64,000 nt of DNA from Eutreptiella sp. 'Long Island Sound 2002' (GCA_964036045.1 OZ038389.1:42345119-42409118), one strand, 5' to 3'. Numbered from the stretch's first letter, positions 20,936 to 31,587 are shown. Numbers and translations: made by a program. Notes: a model not told the origin generated them from the sequence alone.

Positions 20936-21464
20936 ACAAACCCCATGGAGTCGGGCTACTAGGGACCCCTAAAAGGCATCAGTTATGCTGCCACTTTGCT
21001 TCAGACACATCCAATGACAGCATTCGCATCCTGAAAAAAAGCAAAGTGGCTGCGGCTGCATAGTCCGTGCTGTCCGGGGGAGCAAGTGGTTGCCTTTACA
21101 CCCGTGCGGCTTAGGGAAAACTGAAATAGAAATAGTTAAAAGAACCCATGCCATCTTGAGGATAAATCAAAGTGGCTGTGCAATCCTTGCTGTCTCGGGG
21201 AAAAGTGAAATGGCTACACAACCCTAAGGTCTCGGGGAGAAATTCAAGTGACAAGAGACCCTGCCATCTCGGGGAAACTGAAATGGCTACGCCACTCTTG
21301 CTGTCCAAGAGCGAAATGAAATGGCTGCATAACCTCATAACGTGGAGCATCTCACGGAGAAATCAAAGTGGCTACATCCCTACCATCTCACGTCCCCAGT
21401 GCAGGGAGTGCGAAAGGGAAACACTTTTTCGGCTCAAAATAAAAAAAAACCAAAAGATTCATGA
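20936..21464. other. Degenerate short repeats, no gene
   Basis: Repeated elements such as TCTCGGGGAAA and AAATGGCTACGCAA-like strings recur at spacings of about 45-50 bp between 21130 and 21390, giving a very degenerate tandem pattern. No coding evidence was seen. Confidence 0.5.
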
Positions 21465-22012
21465 TTTTCGACCCAACAAAAGGGGGGGGGGTCATTTTTT
21501 CAACATTTTTGACCCACCCCCCACCCCTCAAAAGCCCAAAAAAGTGGGTTTCAAGTGGGGGGTCTAGGGGGGTCCGGACCAAAAACTCATTGAGGGATGC
21601 ATTTATTGGACAAAACAAGGATTTTACAAGGGGTTAAACAGACAATTCAACCCCTTGAGGTAGGGTACGCGAATAGGCCCAAAAAGGCCCAAAAAGGGGG
21701 GTATGTGGCGTTTTCCCCTATATACGGGCCTGCGTGGCTTTGATCTAACGACCTCTGCGAGGTGCACACCAGGCACCAAAATCACCTCCAAGAGAGGTTG
21801 TTAGATCAAGTGCAGGCGCGGGCGTCGTATACCCCCCTTTTTTGGGGTCGTTTGCATAGCATACCCCAAGGCATGATATTTGATGTCCAACCCCTTGTAA
21901 AATCATTATTTTGCCCAATAAGACCATCCCCCAATGGATTTTTTTATTCTGAGGCCTCTATCCCCTAAAACTGGATATCACTTTTTTGAGGGGGGGGGTG
22001 GGGGGGGTCAAA
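21465..22012. mobile_element. Foldback element (long imperfect inverted repeat)
   Basis: The two halves are inverted, imperfect copies of each other. GATTTTACAAGGGGTT (about 21630) pairs with AACCCCTTGTAAAATC (about 21890), GGGGGGTATGTGG-type sequence pairs with its complement at about 21825, and the centre is a hairpin with GATCTAACGACCTCT at about 21742 and AGAGGTTGTTAGATC at about 21795. The outer parts share GGGTCATTTTT/AAAGTTTTCG and G or C tracts. No transposase is present. A non-autonomous foldback or MITE-type element is the simplest reading; exact ends are not resolved. Confidence 0.65.
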
Positions 22013-22070
22013 AGTTTTCGCTCAGAAGGCTCCAAGCAGTGGGGTGGCCCAGTGCTATCACATTCAATGC

Positions 22071-22228
22071 TGGTCGAATGGTAAGGCAGCCAATTGTAAA
22101 GTTTTAGGTCGGCGGTTCAAATCCTGGTCGGTCGACTGTGGTCGGCGGCGCCACCGCCATGTTTGCCCGACCGGGGTTCGAACCGCCGACCAGAAAGTTT
22201 GCGGTCAGCTGCATTACCATTCGGCCAT
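22071..22228. repeat. Inverted pair of tRNA-like sequences (tRNA-Cys-like)
   Basis: On the + strand 22071-22132 reads TGGTCGAATGGTAAGGCAGC with GTCGGCGGTTCAAATCC downstream; on the - strand 22228-22168 reads TGGCCGAATGGTAATGCAGC with GTCGGCGGTTCGAACCCC. Both have the A-box and B-box pattern of a tRNA promoter at tRNA spacing, and the - strand copy has GCA where the anticodon would be. Acceptor stems do not pair, so these are not functional tRNA genes. They fit heads of tRNA-derived SINEs inserted head to head or one foldback SINE. Confidence 0.6.
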
Positions 22229-23069
22229 TGCTTGCTCTGAGCCAGGAATTCGCCCCACTGCTTGGGGCCGCGTCTGCCACTGACAAAACACCCAAACTGT
22301 GTTTTTCTGTCTGACTGAGTGCTGGCCTGGCTAACTGACTGATTGGCTGACTGTCAGCCTCTCTTCGAGCCGTGCTGCCGAAGGAAATATAATTTGCCCC
22401 CCCCCCCCCCCCAAACCCCCCCCCCTCCCATTGTGTGTTGGTTTGCATGGGGGCCGGCTCTATTCCGGCCTCACCGGAACAGAGGACTCGCATACAAAGC
22501 GGGCCACGAGAATTGCGGCGCAGGCTCAGACCCTGGCCTGGCGGCCATGTTTGCAGAAACGAGACACAACCCCAGTCATTTCCCTGATTCACCGGGAGTG
22601 GAGCGACAGGACCTGACGGAATTGTGGCCCTGCCCAGGTTAGGGTTAGGCAAGTGCTGTGCATGTTCCGGCATCACCGTGTCGCATGGCTTTTGTCCCAC
22701 GATGCCATGTCCCGAGCGTCTCCCTGAGCGTCTCCCTGGCCTCAGGAGTGAAGCCCTGACCCTTTGCGCTGTTCCCTGACGCTTCCGGACGGGGCAGACA
22801 TAGCCGCACCCAGGCACCCCCCGGCGCGACTGTCGCATCAGAATGAAGCCGCCAGATTCGTGTCGTGGGCGAACCCTTTCGACCACTGACGGAAATCGAC
22901 TTGGGTTCAGTGGACCTCCGGTTAGCCGACTGAGGTCCTTTTTTATTGTCGCATGTGGCAGCACCCCCTGCCTGGTTACACATTCAACAGCGCTCAGTTC
23001 CATGCGACCATTCATTGATGTGCCACATGTGTATGTACATGGACATGAAACCGATTTAGTTCTTTGATT
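22229..23069. other. No supported gene
   Basis: Contains a C16-type homopolymer with an interrupted second run at about 22397-22425 and a short direct repeat GAGCGTCTCCCTG at about 22717-22740. A long open frame on the - strand crosses this region and the tRNA-like pair; it is rich in Arg, Pro and Gly and contains translated tRNA B-box sequence, so I treat it as spurious. Confidence 0.5.
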
Positions 23070-23417
23070 TCCTGCCTCGTTGGAGGCTGGGGTTAAGCCA
23101 CAGGCCTTCCCCCTTGGCCTCAGCAGCGTTGTTAAGTTGTGCTTTGTGCACCTGTGCCAGGCAGGGGTGCGCAGTGGAGCATCATCGACAAGGGGTCTTG
23201 GGCTTTGGGCTTGTCTTCCCGATCCGAAGAGGGCCTTAGGGGCCCACGGAGTGCCTCTCGTTGGGGAAGTTAGGCTCAGGCGCACCGCACTCACCCTCGA
23301 ACCATGCGGTGCGAGAGCGGGGTATACACCTCCTAGTGCGGACGTGCTTGTGCTGGCAAGGTGCATGGGGGCATGGGGCATGGGACATGCAAGGAACAGG
23401 AAGCGGGTCGTGATTCT

Positions 23418-26400
23418 TTACTGGAAGCGTTCTTGAGTTGGTAGCGTGTGAACCACTGTCGCGTCCCACAGGAGCACGTGATGCCGGATGGCCAGAGTGT
23501 TCATGGGTTCAGGTAGCATGAGGAGCAAGGGTTGTAAGGCGGATGCAAAGGTGAGGACCATTAGGGGCCCCGGGTGAACCTGCACAAGGTGCGCAATGGA
23601 CGGGTCTTGCAGATTGGGGTGTACCAGAAATGTCACTGTGGGGGCCCACCGCGCAGTTGGGGGGGGGGGCATTCGCATGGGCAGTCGACCCCCTGCCAGC
23701 ATGCGCCAGTGCTGCAGGTGGCACGTGGTCCATCGGGCGAGGAACGCCACCGACAGTGGTAGGACATGGGTATGGAGCTCCGACACATGCGGGTTGAGGG
23801 TTGGGCCGGGCCGAGTGGGCCACTCTAGGGTATCCAGGACCATCAGTAGGTCCGTGAGTGAGGGGGAGCCGTCAGCCATCGCCTCTAGGACTACTCGAAC
23901 ACGGTCGCCTGTGCCGTCCTGAGCTGCCGAGGAGGGGTGTGTGGACCTGACTAGGCCAGAGGGGGAAAAGACGGACCACCTGTGGGGTGGGAGGGGGGTT
24001 GGCGTGTGTAGGTCCGTTTCAAGCGCCACCGTGATGGAGGTGTTGCTGGCTGGTTGCACGACAGTCGTGCTGTCAGGCAGGTATGACCCCGCCATCTTGG
24101 GCACTGTGGTGAGGAGGCGTACACATGCCCACTGGCTGCGCACGAGAAACGTTGGGCAGGAGCGGGCCACGTGGGACCAGGGGTGGTCCACGTGCGCGTC
24201 GCAGTGGTCGCATGTGTAGTAATGCACGGAGGTGGGGGGGGGGCGAAACAGTAGCGCCCGCAAGCGTAAGGCGAGCACTAGGGGTGCCCTGGGGAGGGTG
24301 GAGTTCAGGAGGAGGGCCGAGAACGTTGTGGCGCTCCAGACAGCAGTATCCCACACTGCTAGCGGCGCCGCTTCTCGGATGAGGGTCTGGTCGTGCAGGC
24401 GAGCTACACTGTGTGGAGCATTGAGGAGGAGGCGCCCTTCGCTGGTAGCCAGCGCGGCCCCGCGTAGCAGAGGAAGGAGTGGGGCAGTGAAGGGTAGTGC
24501 CCGGGAGGCGCCATGTGCGGCCAGCAGGTGAGCTTCCCGCTGGAGCACCGCCACCGTGTGTGTGTGACCTGTGTCATGTTGCGCCCGCATCCAAAACTCC
24601 TGGGCCCCCACCGAGGCGGAGACCAGTTGCCTGAAGAGGTGGTTGAGGATGGAAGCTGGGGGGGGGGGGCCTTGGTGTACCCGTAGTGCATAGACGCGGT
24701 GGCATCCGCAAGGAAGCTGGCTTGGCCTTCCCAGCCCCTGAGAAGGGATCGGGCGACCAGCTTAGCCAGCCATTCCACATCTGCGGACGTGGCAACGACC
24801 ACTGACACGCCAAAACTGTACGACCGGAGGACTCCGAGCCGGGGACTGTAGAAGACGATACCACCGCCAACTGGATGCCCCGCCAGGGCACCGTCCGTCA
24901 CAACCCACAGGACGTTAGGCAGGGGGTGGTCGGAGGTGACGTGTGCGTGCACGCGCATGTCACGTAGGTGGGGGAAAGGGTGGGTGTGGACGCGCGCGCG
25001 CAGGGTGGCCAGGGCCGTGCGCAAGGCCATGCCCTCCGAAAAAGGGGCTACAGTGTCCAGGAGGTATACCGCCGACACACGTGACAGGGGGTTGCGGCTG
25101 ACCGACGCATGCAGGTAGGTCATCGCCAGAAGGCTGAGGTTGCGTAGGGGGAGGGAGGGGCATCCGACGCCGCCAGCGTGCAGCGGGAGATGCAGGAACG
25201 CGTTGCACGTCCACGGTGGGAGGGCGAAGGCCGCCCGGTACGCCTTGCGGGCGTATACCTGCAGGTCCTGGTGCCAGTCCGGAGGGGCTAGCACGCCAGA
25301 AAACACAAAGTCCCAGCGGGACAGGGCAAACGCTACAAAGGACCGTACCATCAACAGGGGGGACATGGGCTTGTCACGGGTGGAGTGATACACTGATCGG
25401 AACGTGCGCAGCAGGTCGCTGAGCTTGTCCGGAGGTTTGAGGGTGTGGAATATGGGTACGCCAACGATGAGGGGCGGGGCAGGGAGGGTGCGTGTTTTGA
25501 ACCTGGGCACTTCCACTATAGCCGGGTGTGGGAGGCCCCCGGCATCGAGTGTGTGGTAGCTAAACTCCAACTTGTCCATGTTGGGCACCCCGTTGGTGTG
25601 GAGCGTCGCGCGTACACACTCTCCCGCGATGGCGGACACCCGAGCTATGGTGGGTTCAAAGAAGGCGCAGTCATCGCTGTAGCAAACCCTATTGATAGGC
25701 AGGGCTGTGGGGGACGGCCAGGGGGGGATGTGTATGTGCTTCGGGAAGGGGAGGGAAGAGGAGGCGAGGACGGACGCGCCTTGATACCCGTTGGCTGAGA
25801 AGGGGTTGCCTTGGGAGTATCCCTCCTCGGGGGTGTAGCCTGGCGTGAGGCCGTCCGTCGACACCACCCTGATGCAGAGCTGGGAGTAGAATCCCGCTGC
25901 CCATTCCCCGTAGTTCCACGCTGGGTTGAGCCTGGAGCACAGGTGCTGCACATGGTCACGCTGCTTCCGAAGGTATGCGTCGGACTCGTCCCACCCACAG
26001 CGTGCCACGGACCCGTACACTTCCAAGGAGGAGGTGCAGGCGGCGCGACTGACTAGTGCTAGCTCGGCCGCCCTTAGTTCGTCCCGGTACGCGAAATAGT
26101 CGGGGGGGGTACAAAGCGGATGCTTCAAGCGTGCGGTCCAATTTGGACTTGGCCGCGTGCGCCTCGGCGCCTGTGACCGGGCTCTCGGCCACTACCGGCC
26201 GGTAGGACGTCATCAGATTGGGGGGTTCCTTTTTATCGTTGGGGGTTTTGCCCTTGTAGATGCCATACTGCACTGGCATGGTGGAGAGGGAGGGGACGCC
26301 GAGCCAGGCTTGTCTGCGCGAGGCCAGCAGGCCCGCACTCAGGCCGAATCCCCCCGGCTGGAGGAGCCGACGAGGGATGTTGTCCACAGCCGTGGCCCAG

Positions 26401-27195
26401 GATCCAGGGCGGGATATGGAGGGTTGCATGAGGTGATCCGAAAGCACGGGGTCAGACGAGAGACGGTTGCAGTAGGCTGTCCTGTCCTCAGGGACTTGAG
26501 GCCGGAGCCCCAGCCGGAGGAACTGCAGTAATACCCGTACCGGCAGGTCAAGGACCGGGTTGAAAAACGGTTCCCAACACTGTGGGTCGGTGTGCGCATG
26601 GAGCCAGTGATCGTCCAGCACCAGATGGCGGTGCTGGACGTTCATTGCAGCCTGAGTGTCAATCTCCGCCTTGAGGGCGTCTGGGGTGGAGAGGGTGGTG
26701 CGGGGGTTGGGGGATATGCGAGACAGGGGTTTGAGGGGTTGAGCAGGCAGGCGCAGGGCGCTGCGGGTGGTGCCGGTGACGACCACCTTGGCTAAGGTGA
26801 CCGCTAGGCGCTCGCGTCCCCGCTCCGCGACCGTTTCGCGTAGCACTCGGGACAGCTCCTGTAGGCGAGTCTGGGACAGGGTGGGGGTCAGGGCGCGTAG
26901 GCGTTTCATGACTGTGGCTGCGGAGGGGGGTCGGGGCACGATGGATGACGCATAGTGCCACATAGCGCGGACATAATGGTCTGGGGGGGCGGGGTATAGG
27001 GTGACCCATACCCACACCGCGTCTATCAGGCCTGAGAGCTGTGTGGCACGGGCAGGTTCTAGTAAGCGCCATTTGAAGCGCTTCCAGTGGAACGGTTGTG
27101 CGGTTGGATCATGAGTGTCGATGGTGGTTACCAGGCCCATGTGGGTGCTGTGAGAGGGGAGGAGGGTGGAGTGGAGGGGGGGAACGTTTGGCGAT
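23418..27195 (-). pseudogene. LINE ORF2 C-terminal part: reverse transcriptase, RNase H, CCHC finger
   Basis: Three overlapping frames continue one protein. Frame one (27195 to about 26105) holds the linker and the fingers region (YKGKTPNDKKEPPNLMTSYRP). Frame two (about 26105 to 24665) holds the palm: GYSQGNPFSA as motif B and CYSDDCAFF at about 25670-25681 as motif C. It also starts RNase H with VVTDGALAG (about 24893), ADVEWLAKL (about 24780) and LADATASM (about 24700). Frame three (about 24600 to 23418) has GHTHTVAVLQREAHLLAAHG, completing RNase H, then CDHCDAHVDHPWSHVARSC, a CCHC-type finger at about 24150-24225. The changes of frame fall at poly-G tracts. At motif A the residue expected to be Asp is Ser (SLEVYGSVARCGW). 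Confidence 0.8.
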
Positions 27196-28716
27196 GTGGT
27201 CAATGCCTGTGCATCGTTGCACCCCATCGACCACTGTCCAGTTGGTGAAGGTGCCCGGGGGGTGTGCCAAGTGAAAATCTCGAAAAAGTGTCGCGCTGCG
27301 CAGCGCGTAGTACAGCGGGGAGGTGTCTCCGAACGCCTCACAATTGAAATCTCCACCCATGATGGTGGCCTGGGGGCGTAACAGGGTGATGAGCTGCTTA
27401 ATCGCCTGGAGCACGCCTTTCTTCTCTGCGAAGCTGTAGTGGGGCTGGAGGTGTATGGAGATCAGGAGGAGGGCACCATACCGGGTGGTCTCAATCACCA
27501 CTGCAAACCAGTCAGTGCAGTCCATGGCTAGGTGGGGGGTGGAGGGTCCTTTAACCAAAGCCCAGGCCCAAAGTATCAGGAATCCCGTACCTGCCCCTTG
27601 CGTGCGGCTGACGACATAGCCATAACGCCTAGGGATGCTATGGCGTAGGCTGCGATCCGACCAGGTCTCCTGATATAGGCCGTAGCCTATGTCCATTGAC
27701 AGGAGGTGGTTCTCAAGGTCCTCGGTTTTGGTTTCTACACCGCCGAGGTTGTTGCAAAACAGGATGGTGGGGACAGGTGGTGGGGTGGGCGGGTCAAGGA
27801 ACCAACGTGCAATCGCCGTGTGGGGAGGGGGGGCAACTGGTACCACTGCCGACGAGAAGCAGTTACGCTCACCGGTGGTGAGGGAGACCGGGATCGTGTT
27901 CGGGACCAGGACCCCGGTCACATCGGCTGAGGACCGGTCCGCCAGTTCCGTACGGCAGGTGGCACTGAGGGGTCTGGGAGAGGTGCAGAAGAACCCAGGG
28001 TAGTGGGAGCGGTCAGAGGGGCCATGGACGACTGCCGCCGGGCGTTCCGGTCGCCCGCATAGGGGGCAGTGGGGGGCCATGACGAACACGACAGGGGGGG
28101 GGAGGTTGCAGTCCAGGAACCACTCATGTCCCCGGCGCGTGTAGCAGAGAATGCCGGTAGGTGCCGGCGGTAGCCGCCGTACCGTGTCCCAGAACCATAT
28201 CATGTCACCGTGGGGGTTGAAGAAAGGGGGGGTCACGAGTGCAACATCGTGGTGGCGGAGCATGTGCTCGTGTGTGCCAGACAGCCAATGAATGGTGCTG
28301 GAGGCAACCATGTGCCATAAGGAGGCGGGGAATAACAGAGGCGGCCGCCAGACCGCAGGAGGAAGGTGTGCGCGCGCCCGAACCCGAAGCTGGGCTTCGG
28401 TGGAGGGTGCAAGGGGGGGGGGGGGGGGGCATAGGAGGGTCAGGCCACCCTGGGTGGAGCAGTGTGGGCATTGGGGGGGTTGGCAGCGTGTGCGGGGTGC
28501 AAAGAGGGTGCCACAGGCCCAGCAAGCCACCCATAGTCCTGTCTGAGACGGGCGCTCTGTCTGTTCTAGAGGGAGGAAGGGCAGGAAAGCGTGTATCTGG
28601 CTGGAGATGTGGTCAACTGCATGACGGAGGGTGTGGGTCTCAGCGACGCACTGGGCCACGCGGAGGAGAGGGGCGGAGGGGGTGATGGTGCGCGGGAGAA
28701 TACGGGGGAGGTGCAG
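27195..28716 (-). pseudogene. LINE ORF2 N-terminal part: zinc fingers and AP-like endonuclease
   Basis: The frame is open from just after the ORF1 stop to 27109 but leaves homology near 27195. It has no ATG near its start; a GTG lies at 28659. Early Cys pairs (CWACGTLFAP, CPHC, CPLCGRPERP) look like zinc-binding knuckles. The endonuclease starts at about 27765 (ILFCNNLGGVETKTEDL), has the catalytic Glu in YGLYQETWSD, IMGGDFNCEAFGD and the terminal GIDHI, as in the exonuclease-endonuclease-phosphatase fold used by LINEs to nick target DNA. After GIDHI the frame shifts by one at a G8-like run (about 27176-27183), and the protein continues in the next feature. Confidence 0.8.
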
Positions 28717-30792
28717 TCAGCGGCGTATGGTGCCATCGAAGGGGGCTGTGTCCGCGCCGCGGGCTCCGCCCGGGGCCGGTGGGGGAGCGGGCAGTGGCCA
28801 TGGGGCAGGGAGCTGAGGCTGCCATTGGCCTGGCCGCGAGACCATCACCGCCGTGCTTGAGGGGTCCCATGGGGGGGGGCGTGCCCGGTGCGTCCCCTGG
28901 TGGTCCCCTAGGCGGGGGCGTTTGGCGTCCTTCTTGGGCCCGTCCCTGGGAGCGGTCTGGGTAGGGGTGACGGCGGGCGCCGAGGCGTCACAAACGTCGC
29001 TGGACCTCTCGATTGGGGAGCCATCACACCGCGTGCTGGCCAGGGTGACCGACCATTGGGGCGGCACTGTGCTGGTGTCCAGGTACGTGCGGTCCGCACT
29101 GGAGGTGAAGAGGGAGGCCCATACGGACTCGTCCACCGTGGCGATGCCGACACGGCGGCGGATCATCTGGGGCGTCAGGGTGATGGGCGTGAGGAGGAGA
29201 TGGGTGAGCTGCACACTGGCCGCCATCAGGTGCGTGTCCCCGATGGACTCCAGGTCCCGGAGCATGATGAGGCGTCGGCCCGGAGGGTGGGGGCGGGACG
29301 CGTCCGCAGGGGTAGCGGTGGCGGCGGGGAGCTGGGCAACCTGGAGGCCCGGGGTGACGAGGCGGGGCCCGGACTGTTGCGGACCCGCTGGGGGGGGCCC
29401 GGTAGCCGGGCTGGCCGGAGTGGAGCCGCGGCGAAGCACCCAGTCGAAGGCCGCGTCTGAGGCCCTGCTGGTGAGCTCCTTCTTGAGGGTCTGCGTGATC
29501 TGCGTCACCCCCGCCTTGGTCTCTATGCCCCTGAACGTCTGTACCAGGGCCTGGCGGAACGTGTCCTCCGTAGAGACCACTAGGAGGCTCTGGGAGTCCC
29601 GGTCTGACACCGCGTCGTGCATAGCCAGCCTGCGGGCTACGTCCCCATACGGCAGGGTCTGGGAGCCAGGCTGTTCGATCAGCCGGACTATCTCCTCCAG
29701 GGACTTGGTCTTGAGGTCCTGCAGGTTGTTGTTCTCGTACCGCTCCTCCACGATTTCGACGTAGCGGGCCAGGTCCGCTCGCAACATTGGCTGGCGGTAT
29801 GCGGGGCAGGTCAGCCACAGGGATTTGGCCACACCTACCAGTGCCGCCGTGGTCCGTACCCCGTTGATGTTGCCGTATGCCTTGGAGCCCAGTTGGTGCG
29901 CCCGCGCCAGTGTCAGTAGTGGCTTGGCATGCTCCTCGGCCTTGTTCTCGGGCACGGAGGCGAGGGAGTCCAGCCGTGTGAGGAAATCCGCGGAGTCCGC
30001 GGAAGATAGCGCCCGTAGTTGTAGGAGCCACGGGTCATCGGACGCATCGTCGGCCGTTTCTTTGCGCCAGCGCTCCTTGGAGGCGTACAGCCGCATGAGG
30101 AGGCCCGGGTGGCACAGCTTGCCATCCCCATCGGGGCCATGAGCTCTTAGTTCCTTGACCCACTGGGCGGTCGTGAGGACGCTATTGGTGGGCAAGGGCG
30201 TTGGAGGGTCCGAGGGCAGGAGGTCGGGGCATGCAAGTGCGGACCCAGCCTGCTTGGCCGCCCAGCTGAGCAGCCAGTATATCACCGGTAGGCGCATCAC
30301 CGGGGGTTTCAGGTCGTGCTCGCCGGACAGGACCATCAGGAATTCATCCTGGCTGAGCGTGCGGAGGGTCTGGTCGCCGTAGCGGGCGGCAAAGAGTGAG
30401 GCCTCGGAGTGGAGGTCGGTCATCTGGGCCGGCGTGGCCTGGGCGTGGAAGGCCACTAGGGCGTCGATGGCCATGCCGTAGGTCAGCCACGACGTTTGGC
30501 CTGCGTGGTTGCGCGGTGACTCCATGTCGAGGTGTGCCAGCGAGTCGGTGGCAGCCGCCCACATGAGGCACACGGACCCCAGGAAGGCGTCGTCTGCCGG
30601 GCACCCCGCGCAGAGAACCCCGGAGGGGTGGTGGTGGAGAGTGAGCAGCAGCTCGCGCGCAAGGGGGTTCCAGGCGGCCCCTGTGCAAGGGAAGCTGTCC
30701 CTGGGGGTGATGGCCGCTACCCGGTCGGCTGGAGAAAGGGCGCGGAACGCGTCCGCTGAGACATCGGGGACAACGGCTGCAGCCGGTGGCAT
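28717..30792 (-). CDS. LINE ORF1 protein
   Basis: From the ATG at 30792 the frame is open for 691 codons to a TGA at 28719-28717; it is open further upstream, but that part is Arg/Pro-rich and repeat-like. The protein starts MPPAAAVVPDVSADAF, has a long helical middle (DKTEE-type charged helices such as KSLEEIVRLIEQPG and TLKKELTSRASDAAFDWVLR) and a Pro/Gly-rich tail. No CCHC knuckle or RRM is obvious. By position it should be the RNA-binding, particle-forming ORF1 product. Unlike ORF2 it has no frameshift over 2 kb. ORF2 follows in the same frame after the single TGA. Confidence 0.65.
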   Translation of the reverse strand: MPPAAAVVPDVSADAFRALSPADRVAAITPRDSFPCTGAAWNPLARELLLTLHHHPSGVLCAGCPADDAFLGSVCLMWAAATDSLAHLDMESPRNHAGQTSWLTYGMAIDALVAFHAQATPAQMTDLHSEASLFAARYGDQTLRTLSQDEFLMVLSGEHDLKPPVMRLPVIYWLLSWAAKQAGSALACPDLLPSDPPTPLPTNSVLTTAQWVKELRAHGPDGDGKLCHPGLLMRLYASKERWRKETADDASDDPWLLQLRALSSADSADFLTRLDSLASVPENKAEEHAKPLLTLARAHQLGSKAYGNINGVRTTAALVGVAKSLWLTCPAYRQPMLRADLARYVEIVEERYENNNLQDLKTKSLEEIVRLIEQPGSQTLPYGDVARRLAMHDAVSDRDSQSLLVVSTEDTFRQALVQTFRGIETKAGVTQITQTLKKELTSRASDAAFDWVLRRGSTPASPATGPPPAGPQQSGPRLVTPGLQVAQLPAATATPADASRPHPPGRRLIMLRDLESIGDTHLMAASVQLTHLLLTPITLTPQMIRRRVGIATVDESVWASLFTSSADRTYLDTSTVPPQWSVTLASTRCDGSPIERSSDVCDASAPAVTPTQTAPRDGPKKDAKRPRLGDHQGTHRARPPPWDPSSTAVMVSRPGQWQPQLPAPWPLPAPPPAPGGARGADTAPFDGTIRR

Positions 30793-31079
30793 GGTGACTG
30801 CGAGCAAGAGGGATGGGGAGGGAGAGAGGTGTCGACTTGGTGTCCAGGCGTCGGTCCGCCGGATCCCCATGACGAGCCCGATGCGTACGGAGCTTCGCCC
30901 TGCGGGAAGTGAGGGGGGTTGGGGTGACCGTGGCTGGAGTGGTGCACCGGCGCTCCGGTTCATGGTCCAGCAGGCATTCCTACGGCAGGCTGACACATAG
31001 CACAGGGGGGTCGCGGGCGCGTTTGACCTGTGACCCGGGTGACAGGGTACCTCAGAAGGCAGCCGCCCTGGAGGTAGCG

Positions 31080-31192
31080 CACTTGGCGCGCGCCGCGAAG
31101 GAGCTGGTTCGAACCCCGGGATCGGTGGTCTCCCACCGATCCCTTCGAACACCGGACGGGGCCTCCCGTCGACCTGTTCGAGTACAGGTGAC
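31080..31192 (-). promoter_or_regulatory. Three consecutive hairpins at the LINE 5' side
   Basis: GGGATCGGTGG (31118-31128) pairs with CCACCGATCCC (31133-31143) and is flanked by GTTCGAA/TTCGAAC. GACGGG (31155-31160) pairs with CCCGTC (31165-31170). ACCTGT (31172-31177) pairs with ACAGGT (31184-31189). They lie 290-400 bp upstream of the ORF1 ATG. On the + strand the first stem overlaps a B-box-like GGTTCGAACC. Structured 5' UTRs, including self-cleaving ribozymes, are known in LINEs, but I could not fit a ribozyme fold by eye. Confidence 0.45.
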
Positions 31193-31344
31193 GGTGCGCA
31201 CTGCTGCAGGGGTGGGTGGCTCCCATGTGTTTTGTTTTTCGAGGGTGGGGGGTAAAATGAACGAGACCTCCACCCGATCCACCGGTTCCGGTGGTGGCGC
31301 GAGTTGCTGGAGGGGGGGGTGGTTCCCACGTCGCCAACTAGAGA

Positions 31345-31445
31345 GCTCTACGTGCAGGGATCCCAGGAGCACCAACGCCCGGGATCGAACCCCCGCACTG
31401 GACGACCGAAGACCTACGCTCTCACTACTGGGCCGCGGGAGTCTC
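31345..31445 (-). other. tRNA-like sequence
   Basis: On the - strand, GGCCCAGTAGTGAGAGCG resembles a tRNA A-box and GGGGTTCGATCCCGGGCG a B-box and T-arm, 35-40 bases apart, as in a tRNA. The anticodon stem pairs at only three of five positions and the T-stem is imperfect, so a tRNA pseudogene or SINE head is more likely than a working gene. Confidence 0.4.
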
Positions 31446-31587
31446 TTGCGCGATTTAGGAGTGCCGCCGGCTACGAACCCAGTTCCGAGGGTGGGGCTGC
31501 GCGTTGACAAGTGTGATGCGCGCGCCGGGAGGCCCCAGCCCACGTGTACGGGGCCAGGACAGGGGGGGCGGAGTTTGGGTGGGGTGT

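Larger units (their letters stand above)
23070..31340 (-). mobile_element. Non-LTR (LINE-type) retrotransposon, about 8 kb, degenerate
   Basis: Read on the - strand, this block has ORF1 (30792-28717) and an ORF2 with, in order, N-terminal zinc fingers, AP-like endonuclease, reverse transcriptase with YSDD, RNase H and a C-terminal CCHC finger, ending at 23418. That order is typical of APE-type LINEs with RNase H (I-like groups). Neither end is certain: no poly-A tail or target duplication was identified, the 3' limit near 23070 is a guess from where the GC-rich style changes, and the 5' part merges into repeats up to about 31760. Three frameshifts and one in-frame stop make this copy unlikely to be autonomous unless the homopolymers are miscalled. 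Confidence 0.8.

Noticed and set aside
22071-22228. Functional tRNA genes
   Set aside because: A- and B-box patterns are present, but acceptor stems do not pair and anticodon arms are imperfect. The same holds for the sequences at 31.4 and 45.0 kb.
22104-23381. 425-codon open frame on the - strand
   Set aside because: Arg/Pro/Gly-rich, crosses poly-C and tRNA-like sequence, and contains translated B-box sequence (GGSNPGRAN type). No domain or splice support.
29024-30031. Long open frames on both strands overlapping LINE ORF1
   Set aside because: Shadow frames in GC-rich coding sequence. ORF1 is chosen because ORF2 follows in the same frame and its composition is protein-like.
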